DNA of 10,775 nt from Acidobacteriota bacterium. GTDB taxonomy: Bacteria > Acidobacteriota > Blastocatellia > Pyrinomonadales > Pyrinomonadaceae. The position numbers and the translations under genes were made by a program. The stretch covers positions 1 to 10,775 of the forward strand of contig QHXH01000252.1 of the NCBI GenBank assembly GCA_003222855.1. The letters are read 5' to 3'. The notes beneath the pieces were generated by a model. It saw only the letters and a list, made by a program, of their open reading frames with translations, was not told the origin of the DNA and searched no databases. Positions 1 through 6,292 of this stretch are shown here, piece after piece (the stretch's first letter is position 1; every line of letters starts with the position of its first letter).

Positions 1-72
1 ATTCATATCGCTGTCTCTAAATCAACGCAAGAGAATTTAGATGCCGATCTCGACGCGCTCTTACTAGGCTGA
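1..72 (+). CDS. 3' end of an unidentified protein (partial)
   Basis: Frame 1 is open from the window edge to a TGA at 70-72 and reads as 23 residues ending in DADLDALLLG; both other forward frames close within 40 bases. The composition (acidic, Leu-rich tail) is compatible with a soluble protein's C-terminus, but too little is present to name a family. It stops 50 bases before the cyclase gene, so the two could be co-transcribed. The 73-122 gap holds a TAGAAT at 89-94 but no convincing -35. Confidence is limited because a 72-base open stretch can occur by chance. Confidence 0.45.
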   Translation: MHIAVSKSTQENLDADLDALLLG

Positions 73-122
73 AACAGCGATTACCTTGTAGAATCATCCG
101 CGACGAACTTGCTTGAACTCTT

Positions 123-1808
123 ATGGCTGTACTGAAAGTTACCGACGCCAGCGGACGCCAGGCGCAACATCAACTTAACGCGCGCGTAAACTGCATGATT
201 GGGCGCGCGCCGGACAATCAAATCGTCCTTGATGACCCACGTGCCTCAAGGCATCACGCTCACATCAAAGCGAATGAAGACGGCTCGTTCACGGTCGTCG
301 ACGGGGTGATCGTTAATGGCCAAATCAAACGCAGCGCGAACAAAGTGTTCGTTAATGGCGAACAAAAATTCGACCATCCGCTTAAAGATGGCGATCGCGT
401 TACGATTGGCGCGAGCACGTTGCGTTTCGAACAACCAAAGGAAGAGCGCACGGCTGATTTAAGTTACGATGACAAGCCGCTCGGTCATACGCAGTTGCTG
501 ATGTCGGCGAAGGATGTGCTGACGACAGTCCTGCGCCAATCCGATCCGGGGATTAGCGGTGGTGCGTCAGCGCCGCGGGGTGACAGAGTACTTGAATCGC
601 TGCAACGCAAAGCGAACATCCTCAGCGAGATCTACGAGATGAGCAAAGCGCTCGGCGCCGGCTTCGATCTCGACCGCATCTTCAAAATGGCGACCGACAT
701 CATTTTCCGATCGACGCCCGCCGATCGCGTCGTGGCGTTGCTTTCTGACGGCATCGTCACTGAACAAAACGCCGACAACGCCAAGTTGTTCCCGATTGCG
801 ACGCGCGCGCGCGATGAAAAGTTAGAAGCGCACGCGCGCAAGATGACTATAGGTCGCACAATCACACGCAAGGTGATGAAGGATCGGGTGGCGCTATTGT
901 CGCAGGATGCTGCCGCCGATGAACAATTCGCCGGCGTTGATTCGATTGTGTCGCAAGGCGTGCGCTCGACAATCTGCGCGCCGCTGTTTACCGAGTCAGG
1001 GGTGCATGGTGCGTTGTATGCGGATCGACTAGATCCATTTTCAGCTTTCAAACCGGACGATCTCGAATTGATCAGCGCCGTCGCGGCACAGACCGCGATT
1101 GCAGTCGAGAACGTGCGCGCGCACGAACGGTTGGCCAAGGAAGAAGTTGCGCGCGCGAATTACAGCCGCTTTCTTCCGGAATACGTTGTGAAGCAGATGC
1201 TCGAGAATCCCAACTCGTTCAAGCTCGGCGGCGTCACGCAAACGATCACGGTGCTGTTCGCGGACATTCGCGGCTTCACTCGCATCTCAGAGCATGCGCC
1301 ACCGGAAAAAATCGTGCAGTTGCTTAATCGTTACTTCTCCGCGATGACCGACATCATCTTTGCGCACGGCGGGACGCTCGATAAGTATCTCGGCGATGGC
1401 TTGATGGCCCTGTTTGGAGCACCGACGGTGACGCCGAAGGACGCCACAAATGCCATCTCTGCCGCGGTCGCGATGCAACGTCGCATGTTGAGCATTAATG
1501 ACGAGTTGCGCGCCGAAGGCTTCCCCGAAATCGGGATCGGAATCGGATTGCATACTGGCGAAGTCATAGTCGGCTACATAGGCTCAGAGCGTCGCTCGGA
1601 ATACACCGCGATCGGCGACGCCGTTAACACTTCGTCGCGTTTGGAATCGAACGCGAAGGCCGGAGAAATCCTCGTCAGCGAAGTCACTGCGCAAGCCGCG
1701 CGTTCGCGTTATCAATTGGCTCCTCGGGAGCCGATCACCGTGAAGAACCGCGAACAACCCGTGCCGCTCTTCGAAGTCGAATGGCAACACCAGGTGAGTA
1801 ATGCGTGA
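123..1808 (+). CDS. FHA-GAF-class III adenylate cyclase
   Basis: Predicted to convert ATP to cAMP under control of two N-terminal sensory domains; no membrane segment is visible, so probably cytosolic. Residues 5-105 are an FHA domain, a phosphothreonine-peptide reader: GR at 27-28, SRHH at 42-45, and SANKVFVNGE at 71-80, which aligns with the usual STNGTFVNGE and keeps the key Asn (N73). Residues about 160-335 match a GAF domain (DRIFKMATDIIF, ICAPL, AVAAQTAIAVEN). Residues 372-555 are the cyclase domain with all signature positions: metal Asp D381 (FADIRGFT) and D425 (YLGDG), adenine-selecting K421 and D499, and transition-state N502 and R506 (AVNTSSRLE). K421/D499 indicate ATP rather than GTP. 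An unusual dozen-residue segment containing a second VNG (64-66) precedes the FHA Asn loop. The ATG at 123 puts the FHA domain right at the N-terminus; no clear Shine-Dalgarno is seen. A partner Ser/Thr kinase is not in this window. Confidence 0.95.
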   Translation: MAVLKVTDASGRQAQHQLNARVNCMIGRAPDNQIVLDDPRASRHHAHIKANEDGSFTVVDGVIVNGQIKRSANKVFVNGEQKFDHPLKDGDRVTIGASTLRFEQPKEERTADLSYDDKPLGHTQLLMSAKDVLTTVLRQSDPGISGGASAPRGDRVLESLQRKANILSEIYEMSKALGAGFDLDRIFKMATDIIFRSTPADRVVALLSDGIVTEQNADNAKLFPIATRARDEKLEAHARKMTIGRTITRKVMKDRVALLSQDAAADEQFAGVDSIVSQGVRSTICAPLFTESGVHGALYADRLDPFSAFKPDDLELISAVAAQTAIAVENVRAHERLAKEEVARANYSRFLPEYVVKQMLENPNSFKLGGVTQTITVLFADIRGFTRISEHAPPEKIVQLLNRYFSAMTDIIFAHGGTLDKYLGDGLMALFGAPTVTPKDATNAISAAVAMQRRMLSINDELRAEGFPEIGIGIGLHTGEVIVGYIGSERRSEYTAIGDAVNTSSRLESNAKAGEILVSEVTAQAARSRYQLAPREPITVKNREQPVPLFEVEWQHQVSNA

Positions 1809-1817
1809 GGCGGCAAG

Positions 1818-1931
1818 GGGCGAAGAGCAAAGAGCCCACAAACGCCCTGGCAGGATCTCAACTGGAACATTGCCGAGCCACACGCGTCTAACCCGTTGCT
1901 CTTGGCCCTTAGCACTTTGCTCTTAGCGCTT
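1818..1931. repeat. Short inverted and direct GCTCTT-type repeats between genes
   Basis: GGGCGAAGAGCAA at 1818-1830 is the inverted match (12 of 13) of TTGCTCTTGGCCC at 1896-1908, and a third partial copy, TTTGCTCTTAGCGCTT, lies at 1916-1931 just before the next start codon. The motif resembles the degenerate short repeats found in intergenic regions of several bacterial phyla. In RNA the two inverted copies could pair across about 65 nt. No U-tract follows, so it is not a standard terminator. The last copy occupies the place where a ribosome binding site would be expected. Confidence 0.4.
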
Positions 1932-1932
1932 C

Positions 1933-3060
1933 ATGAACCTTCCGGGAATTTTCAAGCGACAAATTCTTATCGCGCGCGTCTATGGCATTCCCGTACGCAT
2001 AGACTATCGCTGGTTCATTGTCTTCGCGATGAGCGTCGCGCTAATCGCTGCCAACGTCCGCAAGTATCCGCTGCAACTCTTCAAGTTTACTCTTCCCGCT
2101 ACTGGGGACGCGGTGGCATGGACCTTGGGAGTCGTAACGACTTTGGGTTTGTTTCTTTCAGTCTTCGGACATGAGTTGTCTCACGCGCTCATGGGACGCA
2201 CGGAAGGAATTGAGATCGAGGAGATTGTGCTCCATCCCTTCGGCGGCCTGGCGCGTTTGAAAACTCAACCTGAGAACCCGAAAGCGGAATTCCGGATTGC
2301 CATCGCCGGCCCGGCGGCAAGTTTTCTGTTTTCGCTGATCGCATTCGGCGGAATGATTCTGACCTCGACGCTGCACTTCGATTTCGGCACCGCGTTTTTC
2401 TTTTTCATCGGCGCGGGAAATCTTTTGCTGGCGGTGTTCAACTTGTTCCCGGGTTATCCGCTCGACGGTGGGCGCGTGCTGCGCGCGATCATCTGGAAAC
2501 GCAGCGGCAACATTCGCGACGCGACCAGGATCGCGGGGTTCTGCGGTCAATTGATGTCGCTCGTACTGATCGCTTTCGGGATTTACATGGCGCTTGCGCC
2601 CACGTTTCGCGCGTACTTCATGGGGCTGTGGTCAGTGCTGGTGGGCGTCTTTCTGTTAGGTGCGGCGACCAGCGTTGTGCGCAGCACTCGTGAATCAGCC
2701 ACAGTGGCGCAGGCCATGGCGCCGCCAATCGCAATCGAACCCGATCTTCCGATCACTCGTTTTGTCGATGAGATTCTCCCGCTTCATCGTTACGTCACTT
2801 TCCCCGTCGCCCACGATCGGCGGCTGCTCGGAATTCTTTCGCTGGAAGATTTGAAAAAAATCCCGCGCGAGAAATGGCGAGGCTTGCACGCCCTGCAGGT
2901 AATGCGAACGGTCGACGCGCGTCTGTTCGTTCCCGAGAATGCGACCATCGAAAGCGTTAACGAACTGCTTGAGCACAACGGCGTGGGGGCGGTTGGCGTG
3001 GTGAATGGATCGGGCGAACTTGTGGGCTTTCTGCGCCGAGGGCGATTGCGCAAAAAATAG
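1933..3060 (+). CDS. Site-2 protease family (M50) membrane metalloprotease with CBS-like C-terminus
   Basis: A zinc metalloprotease expected to cleave membrane-spanning substrates within the bilayer. The catalytic HExxH is H80-E81-L82-S83-H84 in a hydrophobic helix (GHELSHALMG), and the third metal ligand is D178 in NLFPGYPLDGGR (170-181), the family's NPDG-like motif. Hydrophobic segments lie near residues 24-41, 62-88, 122-146, 153-172, 204-222 and 227-248. Residues about 258-375 are soluble and look like a degenerate CBS pair (VAQAMAP, LLGILSLEDLKKI, VMRTV, ELVGFLRRGRL), the arrangement of SpoIVFB-type and other bacterial group III S2P enzymes, where CBS domains may bind nucleotides. The ATG at 1933 gives the typical N-terminus ending in YGIPVRIDYRWF. 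The substrate cannot be told from context; no anti-sigma factor gene is next to it. Confidence 0.93.
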   Translation: MNLPGIFKRQILIARVYGIPVRIDYRWFIVFAMSVALIAANVRKYPLQLFKFTLPATGDAVAWTLGVVTTLGLFLSVFGHELSHALMGRTEGIEIEEIVLHPFGGLARLKTQPENPKAEFRIAIAGPAASFLFSLIAFGGMILTSTLHFDFGTAFFFFIGAGNLLLAVFNLFPGYPLDGGRVLRAIIWKRSGNIRDATRIAGFCGQLMSLVLIAFGIYMALAPTFRAYFMGLWSVLVGVFLLGAATSVVRSTRESATVAQAMAPPIAIEPDLPITRFVDEILPLHRYVTFPVAHDRRLLGILSLEDLKKIPREKWRGLHALQVMRTVDARLFVPENATIESVNELLEHNGVGAVGVVNGSGELVGFLRRGRLRKK

Positions 3061-3073
3061 CCAACAATCACCG

Positions 3074-3102
3074 TTGCCTCAGGTCCATTTTTCCGCGATA
3101 AT
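3074..3102 (+). promoter_or_regulatory. Candidate sigma-70-type promoter for the cdaA operon
   Basis: TTGCCT (3074-3079, 4 of 6 to TTGACA) and GATAAT (3097-3102, 5 of 6 to TATAAT) are separated by exactly 17 bases. Initiation would fall near 3108-3110, directly before the first base of a long-range stem at 3111. It sits in the 162-base gap after the protease gene, where an operon promoter is expected. Confidence 0.45.
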
Positions 3103-3110
3103 CCAAGCGG

Positions 3111-3208
3111 AGCGTCTGTTAACAAAGGCCCGGCGCGGCCGTCTGCGGAGACCCTTTCCGGCAATTGGTTTTGTTAGGACAACTGATGAGAAGTTGACAT
3201 CAGACGCT
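3111..3208 (+). promoter_or_regulatory. Foldable 5' leader of cdaA (possible three-way junction)
   Basis: An 8-bp perfect stem AGCGTCTG (3111-3118)/CAGACGCT (3201-3208) would close the leader. Immediately inside it, TTAACAAA (3119-3126) pairs with TTTGTTAG (3170-3177), 7 bp plus one wobble. A 5-bp hairpin CAACT (3180-3184)/AGTTG (3192-3196) with loop GATGAGA fills the third arm. A smaller GTCT-GCGG-AGAC hairpin lies at 3141-3152. The closing stem ends 14 bases before the cdaA start, so it could affect ribosome access. The classic ydaO-type c-di-AMP riboswitch signature was not recognised. Pairing was done by eye only, and hairpins of this size can arise by chance. Confidence 0.35.
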
Positions 3209-3222
3209 ACTCGACTAAGTGC

Positions 3223-4077
3223 ATGCTGCTGCTTTTGATACCAGTCAGGGAGTACATTGCGAGGTTGGCCGAGCCACGTTCGCTTGCGGACGTCGTGCTT
3301 GTCTTCTTCGTTGTATACGCCGTGCTAAAGCTGCTGCGCGGAACGCGCGCGGCGCCGATGGCTGCTGGAATCGGCGTCTTTGCGTTTCTCTACTGGCTGG
3401 CAGTTTATGAAGGTCTGACGACGCTCGAATTTGTGCTGCGCGGTGCGCTGCTTTATATCGGAGTGGCCATCATTGTTCTGTTCCAAACGGAAATTCGCCA
3501 GGCGTTGATTAAGTTTGGTAATCGATTTCGCGTCCCATTTACGCGCAGGCACCGCGGACAATTTGGCCAGAGCATCTATGATGAAATTGTTTTGGCGGCT
3601 ACAACTCTGGCGTCGACTAAGACGGGCGCGCTAATCGTAATCGAGCGTTACGTGGGTTTGAAAGGCATCGTCGATGCGGGCGTGAGGCTTGATGCGGAAC
3701 TTGGTTACGACTTGATCGTGTCAATTTTCAATCCCGCCTCGCCGCTGCACGATGGCGCAATCATTGTGCGCGGCGATCGGATTGCAGCGGCTTCCTGTTT
3801 CCTGCCGCTGTCGCTGAATCCTTTGTCGGCGAAAGAACTCGGCACGCGGCATCGCGCGGCCCTGGGCATCACGGAAGACTCGGATGCCGTCGCGATCGTG
3901 GTGTCGGAAGAAACTGGTCTGGTGTCGTTCGTACGTCGCGGACGAATCAAACGCGCGCTTGACGCGACACAATTGCGCGCCGCCATTTACAAAGAGATTG
4001 AAGATCAACCGGTGGCCAGAAAACCAATGATCGATCCCCACGGGACTGAATCGACGGAAGTGGAGGGGGTGACGTAA
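3223..4077 (+). CDS. cdaA: Diadenylate cyclase CdaA (c-di-AMP synthase)
   Basis: Makes cyclic di-AMP from two ATP at the inner face of the cytoplasmic membrane; c-di-AMP controls potassium/osmolyte balance and cell-wall homeostasis in many bacteria. The N-terminus has three predicted membrane helices (about residues 22-38, 46-62 and 69-88), as is usual for CdaA. The DisA_N/DAC catalytic domain spans about 105-255 with both signatures intact: DGA at 177-179 (LHDGAIIVRGDRI) and RHR at 209-211 (GTRHRAALG). Length (284 aa) matches the family. The ATG at 3223 is the only usable start: in-frame TGAs occur at 3184 and 3187 and no start codon lies between them and 3223. No good Shine-Dalgarno precedes it. 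It is first in a cdaA-cdaR-glmM order and is preceded by its own candidate promoter and leader. Confidence 0.96.
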   Translation: MLLLLIPVREYIARLAEPRSLADVVLVFFVVYAVLKLLRGTRAAPMAAGIGVFAFLYWLAVYEGLTTLEFVLRGALLYIGVAIIVLFQTEIRQALIKFGNRFRVPFTRRHRGQFGQSIYDEIVLAATTLASTKTGALIVIERYVGLKGIVDAGVRLDAELGYDLIVSIFNPASPLHDGAIIVRGDRIAAASCFLPLSLNPLSAKELGTRHRAALGITEDSDAVAIVVSEETGLVSFVRRGRIKRALDATQLRAAIYKEIEDQPVARKPMIDPHGTESTEVEGVT

Positions 4078-4090
4078 GCTTCAGACGCAT

Positions 4091-4534
4091 ATGCCAGCAC
4101 GAGTCAAACAATTGACGAGCATGTCAGAGTCGGCCGAACGCTGGCTCAGGCAGATCTTCATAGAAGATTGGAGCCTGAAACTCCTGGCGCTGACGATTAC
4201 CCTGGCGCTTTGGTTTTTCGTGTCTGCCCATCAATCCGAACGCGAAGTAGCCGTCGAGCCGCATGTCGAAGGGAAGCCCGCGCCAACTTTTGAAGTTAAA
4301 GAAATTGTGATCACGCCGAGCAAAGTCAAACTGCAAGGCCGCGCCGACCGGCTAAACACAATTGAAAAAGTGGTGCTGCCGATTTCAGTTGAGGGGCGTC
4401 GCGACAGTTTCGATATGCCGCACATGACTCTGCCGATTTCGGATCCTAACGTCGAGCCACTCAGCACCGTCAACGTTCACGTGACAATCGTCGCCGTCTC
4501 TAATTCAACGCCCAAGCCCTCTAACATAAATTGA
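4091..4534 (+). CDS. cdaR: CdaR-like protein, single YbbR repeat with one membrane anchor
   Basis: Probable membrane-anchored regulator of the diadenylate cyclase encoded just upstream. A short basic/amphipathic N-terminus is followed by a hydrophobic helix at about residues 30-46 (LLALTITLALWFFVSA) preceded by IEDWSLK, the usual CdaR anchor pattern. About 52-136 is one YbbR-type beta domain (VITPSKVKLQGRADRL, VVLPISVEG, STVNVHVTI), placed outside the cytoplasm. Well-studied CdaR proteins carry three or four YbbR repeats, so this 147-residue form is minimal. The ATG at 4091 is 13 bases after the cdaA stop; an in-frame ATG at 4121 (MSESAERW) is an equally reasonable start. The TGA stop overlaps the TTG start of glmM by four bases, implying coupled translation. 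The name rests on order and topology as well as on the weakly conserved domain. Confidence 0.82.
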   Translation: MPARVKQLTSMSESAERWLRQIFIEDWSLKLLALTITLALWFFVSAHQSEREVAVEPHVEGKPAPTFEVKEIVITPSKVKLQGRADRLNTIEKVVLPISVEGRRDSFDMPHMTLPISDPNVEPLSTVNVHVTIVAVSNSTPKPSNIN

Positions 4535-5910
4535 AGCCGAAGACTCAACCGAAGCTTTTCGGCACCGACGGAATTCGCGCGAAAGCCGGCGAATTTCCGC
4601 TCGATCCGGTAACGGTGCGGGTAATCGGTGCTTCACTCGCCCAGCACCTGTCTGAGCGCGATAACAGAACTCCTCGCATAGTCATCGGCCGCGACACACG
4701 CGAATCGGGTGCGTCAATCGAGGAAGCATTGACACAAGGCGCACGAGCAGCGGGAGCCACGGTGGAATCTGCGGGCGTGATCACGACTCCGGGCGTGGCA
4801 TTCCTGGCGCGCTGGCTGGCGACTGATGCGGGTGTGGTAATCAGCGCGTCGCACAATCCTTATGAAGACAACGGAATAAAGATTTTCACTGCGTCAGGAC
4901 GCAAACTTGATGATGCTACTGAAAGAGAGATTGAAGCCGATATCGCAGACGGAAGGCTTGAAAATCTCTTAGTCATTGACGCTGCATCATCCGAAGCGCG
5001 CGTGAATGAGTTACAAGAACTCTATCTTGGATATCTGCGTCATGACGTTGCTCGAGACGTCGCTCTCCATGGTTTGAAGATGGTGGTCGATGGCGCGAAC
5101 GGTGCGGCATCAGAACTTGCCCCGCGACTATTCAGCGATCTGGGCGCAAATGTGACCGCGATTAATAATCAGCCGGACGGACACAATATCAATCTGAACT
5201 GCGGATCGTTACATATCGAAGGATTGCAACGGCGCGTCGTTGAGGAGGGCGCAGATTTGGGTGTTGCGTTTGATGGCGACGCCGACCGCGCGCTGTTTGT
5301 CGATGCGACAGGAAAATTTGTTGACGGCGACGCGACGATGTGGGTGCTTGCGAACTACATGAATTCGCGTGGCCTATTGGATCCGCCCGTGATCGTTTCA
5401 ACCGTCATGACGAATCTCGGCTTGGAGATTGCGCTGCGCGCTCGTGGGATCAGATTGGTCAGAACCGACGTTGGGGACAAATACGTGTTGGACGAACTGC
5501 TGCGCTTGCAGGCGGTTCTGGGTGGTGAACAGTCGGGGCATATCATTTTCCCAAAAATAAGCCTCGCGGGCGATGGAATGATCACTGCAATAAATGTCGT
5601 CCGAGTAGTACGAAACGAAGAAAAGTCGCTCGGGCGGTTGACCGAAGGTTTTACTCGCTTTCCGCAAGTCCTGCTCAACGTGAGGGTACGTGAGAAAATT
5701 CCTTTCGAAGCTCTGCCCAGAGTTCAAGAGGAAGCGCGCGAGATCCAGCGGTCGATGGGTGATCGCGGCCGTCTGCTGCTGCGTTATTCCGGAACCGAAC
5801 CACTGGCTCGCGTGATGATTGAGGGCGAAGATGAAGCGAAAGTACAAGCTGAAGCCAGCAGTCTTGCCGCGTTAATCAAAGCTGAGATTGGCGCCAGTGA
5901 AGGCACGTGA
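4531..5910 (+). CDS. glmM: Phosphoglucosamine mutase GlmM
   Basis: Interconverts glucosamine-6-phosphate and glucosamine-1-phosphate, the step before UDP-GlcNAc for peptidoglycan and envelope sugars; cytosolic. It belongs to the alpha-D-phosphohexomutase family with all four site signatures: the phosphoserine loop SASHNP (105-110, phosphorylated Ser S107), metal-binding DGDADR (248-253), sugar-specificity loop GEQSGH (332-337) and phosphate-binding RYSGTEP (418-424). The N-terminal KLFGTDGIR (8-16) is typical of GlmM rather than of phosphoglucomutase. The 459-residue length is slightly above the usual 445-450. Translation starts at TTG 4531: FGTDGIR lies only a few codons in, there is no upstream in-frame alternative in the gap, and the TTGA overlap with the preceding stop is a common coupling arrangement. 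In Firmicutes GlmM binds and inhibits CdaA; the shared operon suggests that here too, but this is inferred. Confidence 0.97.
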   Translation: MKPKTQPKLFGTDGIRAKAGEFPLDPVTVRVIGASLAQHLSERDNRTPRIVIGRDTRESGASIEEALTQGARAAGATVESAGVITTPGVAFLARWLATDAGVVISASHNPYEDNGIKIFTASGRKLDDATEREIEADIADGRLENLLVIDAASSEARVNELQELYLGYLRHDVARDVALHGLKMVVDGANGAASELAPRLFSDLGANVTAINNQPDGHNINLNCGSLHIEGLQRRVVEEGADLGVAFDGDADRALFVDATGKFVDGDATMWVLANYMNSRGLLDPPVIVSTVMTNLGLEIALRARGIRLVRTDVGDKYVLDELLRLQAVLGGEQSGHIIFPKISLAGDGMITAINVVRVVRNEEKSLGRLTEGFTRFPQVLLNVRVREKIPFEALPRVQEEAREIQRSMGDRGRLLLRYSGTEPLARVMIEGEDEAKVQAEASSLAALIKAEIGASEGT

Positions 5911-5994
5911 TAGAGACCGCTGCATAAGATCTTCACCATTGAGAAAATGTTACAGGCCTTGCTGTGCAATAACTTCATGAGCGCGCCCAGACAG

Positions 5995-6011
5995 ATTGGC
6001 GAGTCGCCAAT
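5995..6011. promoter_or_regulatory. 17-bp perfect palindrome downstream of glmM
   Basis: ATTGGCGAGTCGCCAAT is two perfect 8-base half-sites around one central base. As RNA it gives a 7-bp stem with a 3-nt AGT loop but no U-tract follows, so it is not an intrinsic terminator. As DNA it has the size and symmetry of a dimeric-regulator operator. It lies about 67 bases before the next -10-like element (6078). No known operator consensus is recognised. The preceding 5911-5994 shows nothing clear. Confidence 0.4.
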
Positions 6012-6053
6012 AACATAAGAATTTGGCGCGTTTCTCTTGCAAAAAATCTTCTA

Positions 6054-6083
6054 TTGCGCGGCATAAAGGTTGCGATGTATATT
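6054..6083 (+). promoter_or_regulatory. Weak candidate promoter for the 6090-6203 RNA
   Basis: TATATT at 6078-6083 matches TATAAT at 5 of 6 positions. The best -35 at an acceptable distance is TTGCGC (6054-6059, 3 of 6) with an 18-base spacer. Initiation would be near 6090, just before the first hairpin. The -35 is poor, so an activator or read-through from the glmM operon are alternatives. Confidence 0.3.
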
Positions 6084-6089
6084 GTGGGG

Positions 6090-6203
6090 CAAGAGAGACG
6101 GTTGGTGGATCCTCCGTCTCAAGTGGTTGCTGGGGTGAGGACAGTAACCACGCAAATGGATGAGCGCTGCGACGCCCACGTTGCAGCGCTCATTCCGTTT
6201 TTT
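6090..6203 (+). ncRNA. Candidate structured small RNA: three consecutive hairpins ending in a terminator
   Basis: The non-coding stretch after glmM folds into three adjacent hairpins almost without gaps. H1: GAGACGG (6095-6101)/CCGTCTC (6114-6120), 7 bp, loop containing GGATCCT. H2: GTGGTTGCTG (6123-6132)/CAGTAACCAC (6142-6151), 10 bp with one wobble, 9-nt loop GGGTGAGGA. H3: a 17-bp terminator stem (6158-6174/6179-6195) and U-tract. H1 and H2 are two bases apart; H2 and H3 six. UCCU in loop 1, plus the adjacent C of its stem, complements GAGGA of loop 2, so a loop-loop contact is possible. Loop 1 also leads into CCUCC (6111-6115), identical to the ribosomal anti-Shine-Dalgarno core, while loop 2 resembles a Shine-Dalgarno. 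It may be a free small RNA, a processed operon tail, or a terminating leader of the TPR gene that begins at 6293. No Rfam family is recognised. Confidence 0.5.
6158..6203 (+). terminator. Very strong intrinsic terminator
   Basis: Positions 6158-6174 pair with 6179-6195 without a gap: 17 bp including two G-U wobbles, closed by a 4-nt CCCA loop. Two bases later comes TTTTTT (6198-6203). It is the only convincing terminator between the cdaA-glmM operon and the TPR gene, so it probably also stops transcripts coming from glmM. Confidence 0.87.
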
Positions 6204-6250
6204 CGCTGCTCCTTTCTACTGTTCCAGCACCAAGACGCTCGACTTTGGAT

Positions 6251-6280
6251 TTGACTCCCAATCGTATTTTGTCGTAGATA
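6251..6280 (+). promoter_or_regulatory. Weak candidate promoter for the TPR gene
   Basis: TTGACT (6251-6256, 5 of 6) is followed after 18 bases by TAGATA (6275-6280, 3 of 6). Initiation would fall only a few bases before the ATG at 6293, giving a nearly leaderless message. A promoter is expected here because a strong terminator lies at 6158-6203, but the -10 is poor. Confidence 0.25.
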
Positions 6281-6292
6281 CATGACGCTCTC

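Noticed and set aside
89..94. TAGAAT as a -10 for the cyclase gene
   Set aside because: No -35-like hexamer at 16-18 bases and no proper extended -10 (TG is directly adjacent, without the spacer base).
1896..2174. 92-codon + strand frame overlapping the start of the M50 gene
   Set aside because: It overlaps the protease in another frame, which carries the clear family signatures, and begins inside the intergenic repeats.
3194..3199. Perfect TTGACA just upstream of cdaA
   Set aside because: At 15-18 base spacing the -10 candidates (CTAAGT, TAAGTG, AAGTGC) are poor and initiation would fall inside the coding region. The bases also fit the small hairpin 3180-3196.
6090..6203. Known riboswitch (c-di-AMP ydaO, c-di-GMP GEMM) or 6S RNA
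   Set aside because: The conserved signatures of those families as I know them are not present, and three short serial hairpins do not resemble the 6S long-stem-with-bubble shape.
6054..6254. 66-codon open frame across the terminator region
   Set aside because: It reads through the perfect hairpins and terminator, and its composition is not protein-like. The RNA reading explains the sequence better.
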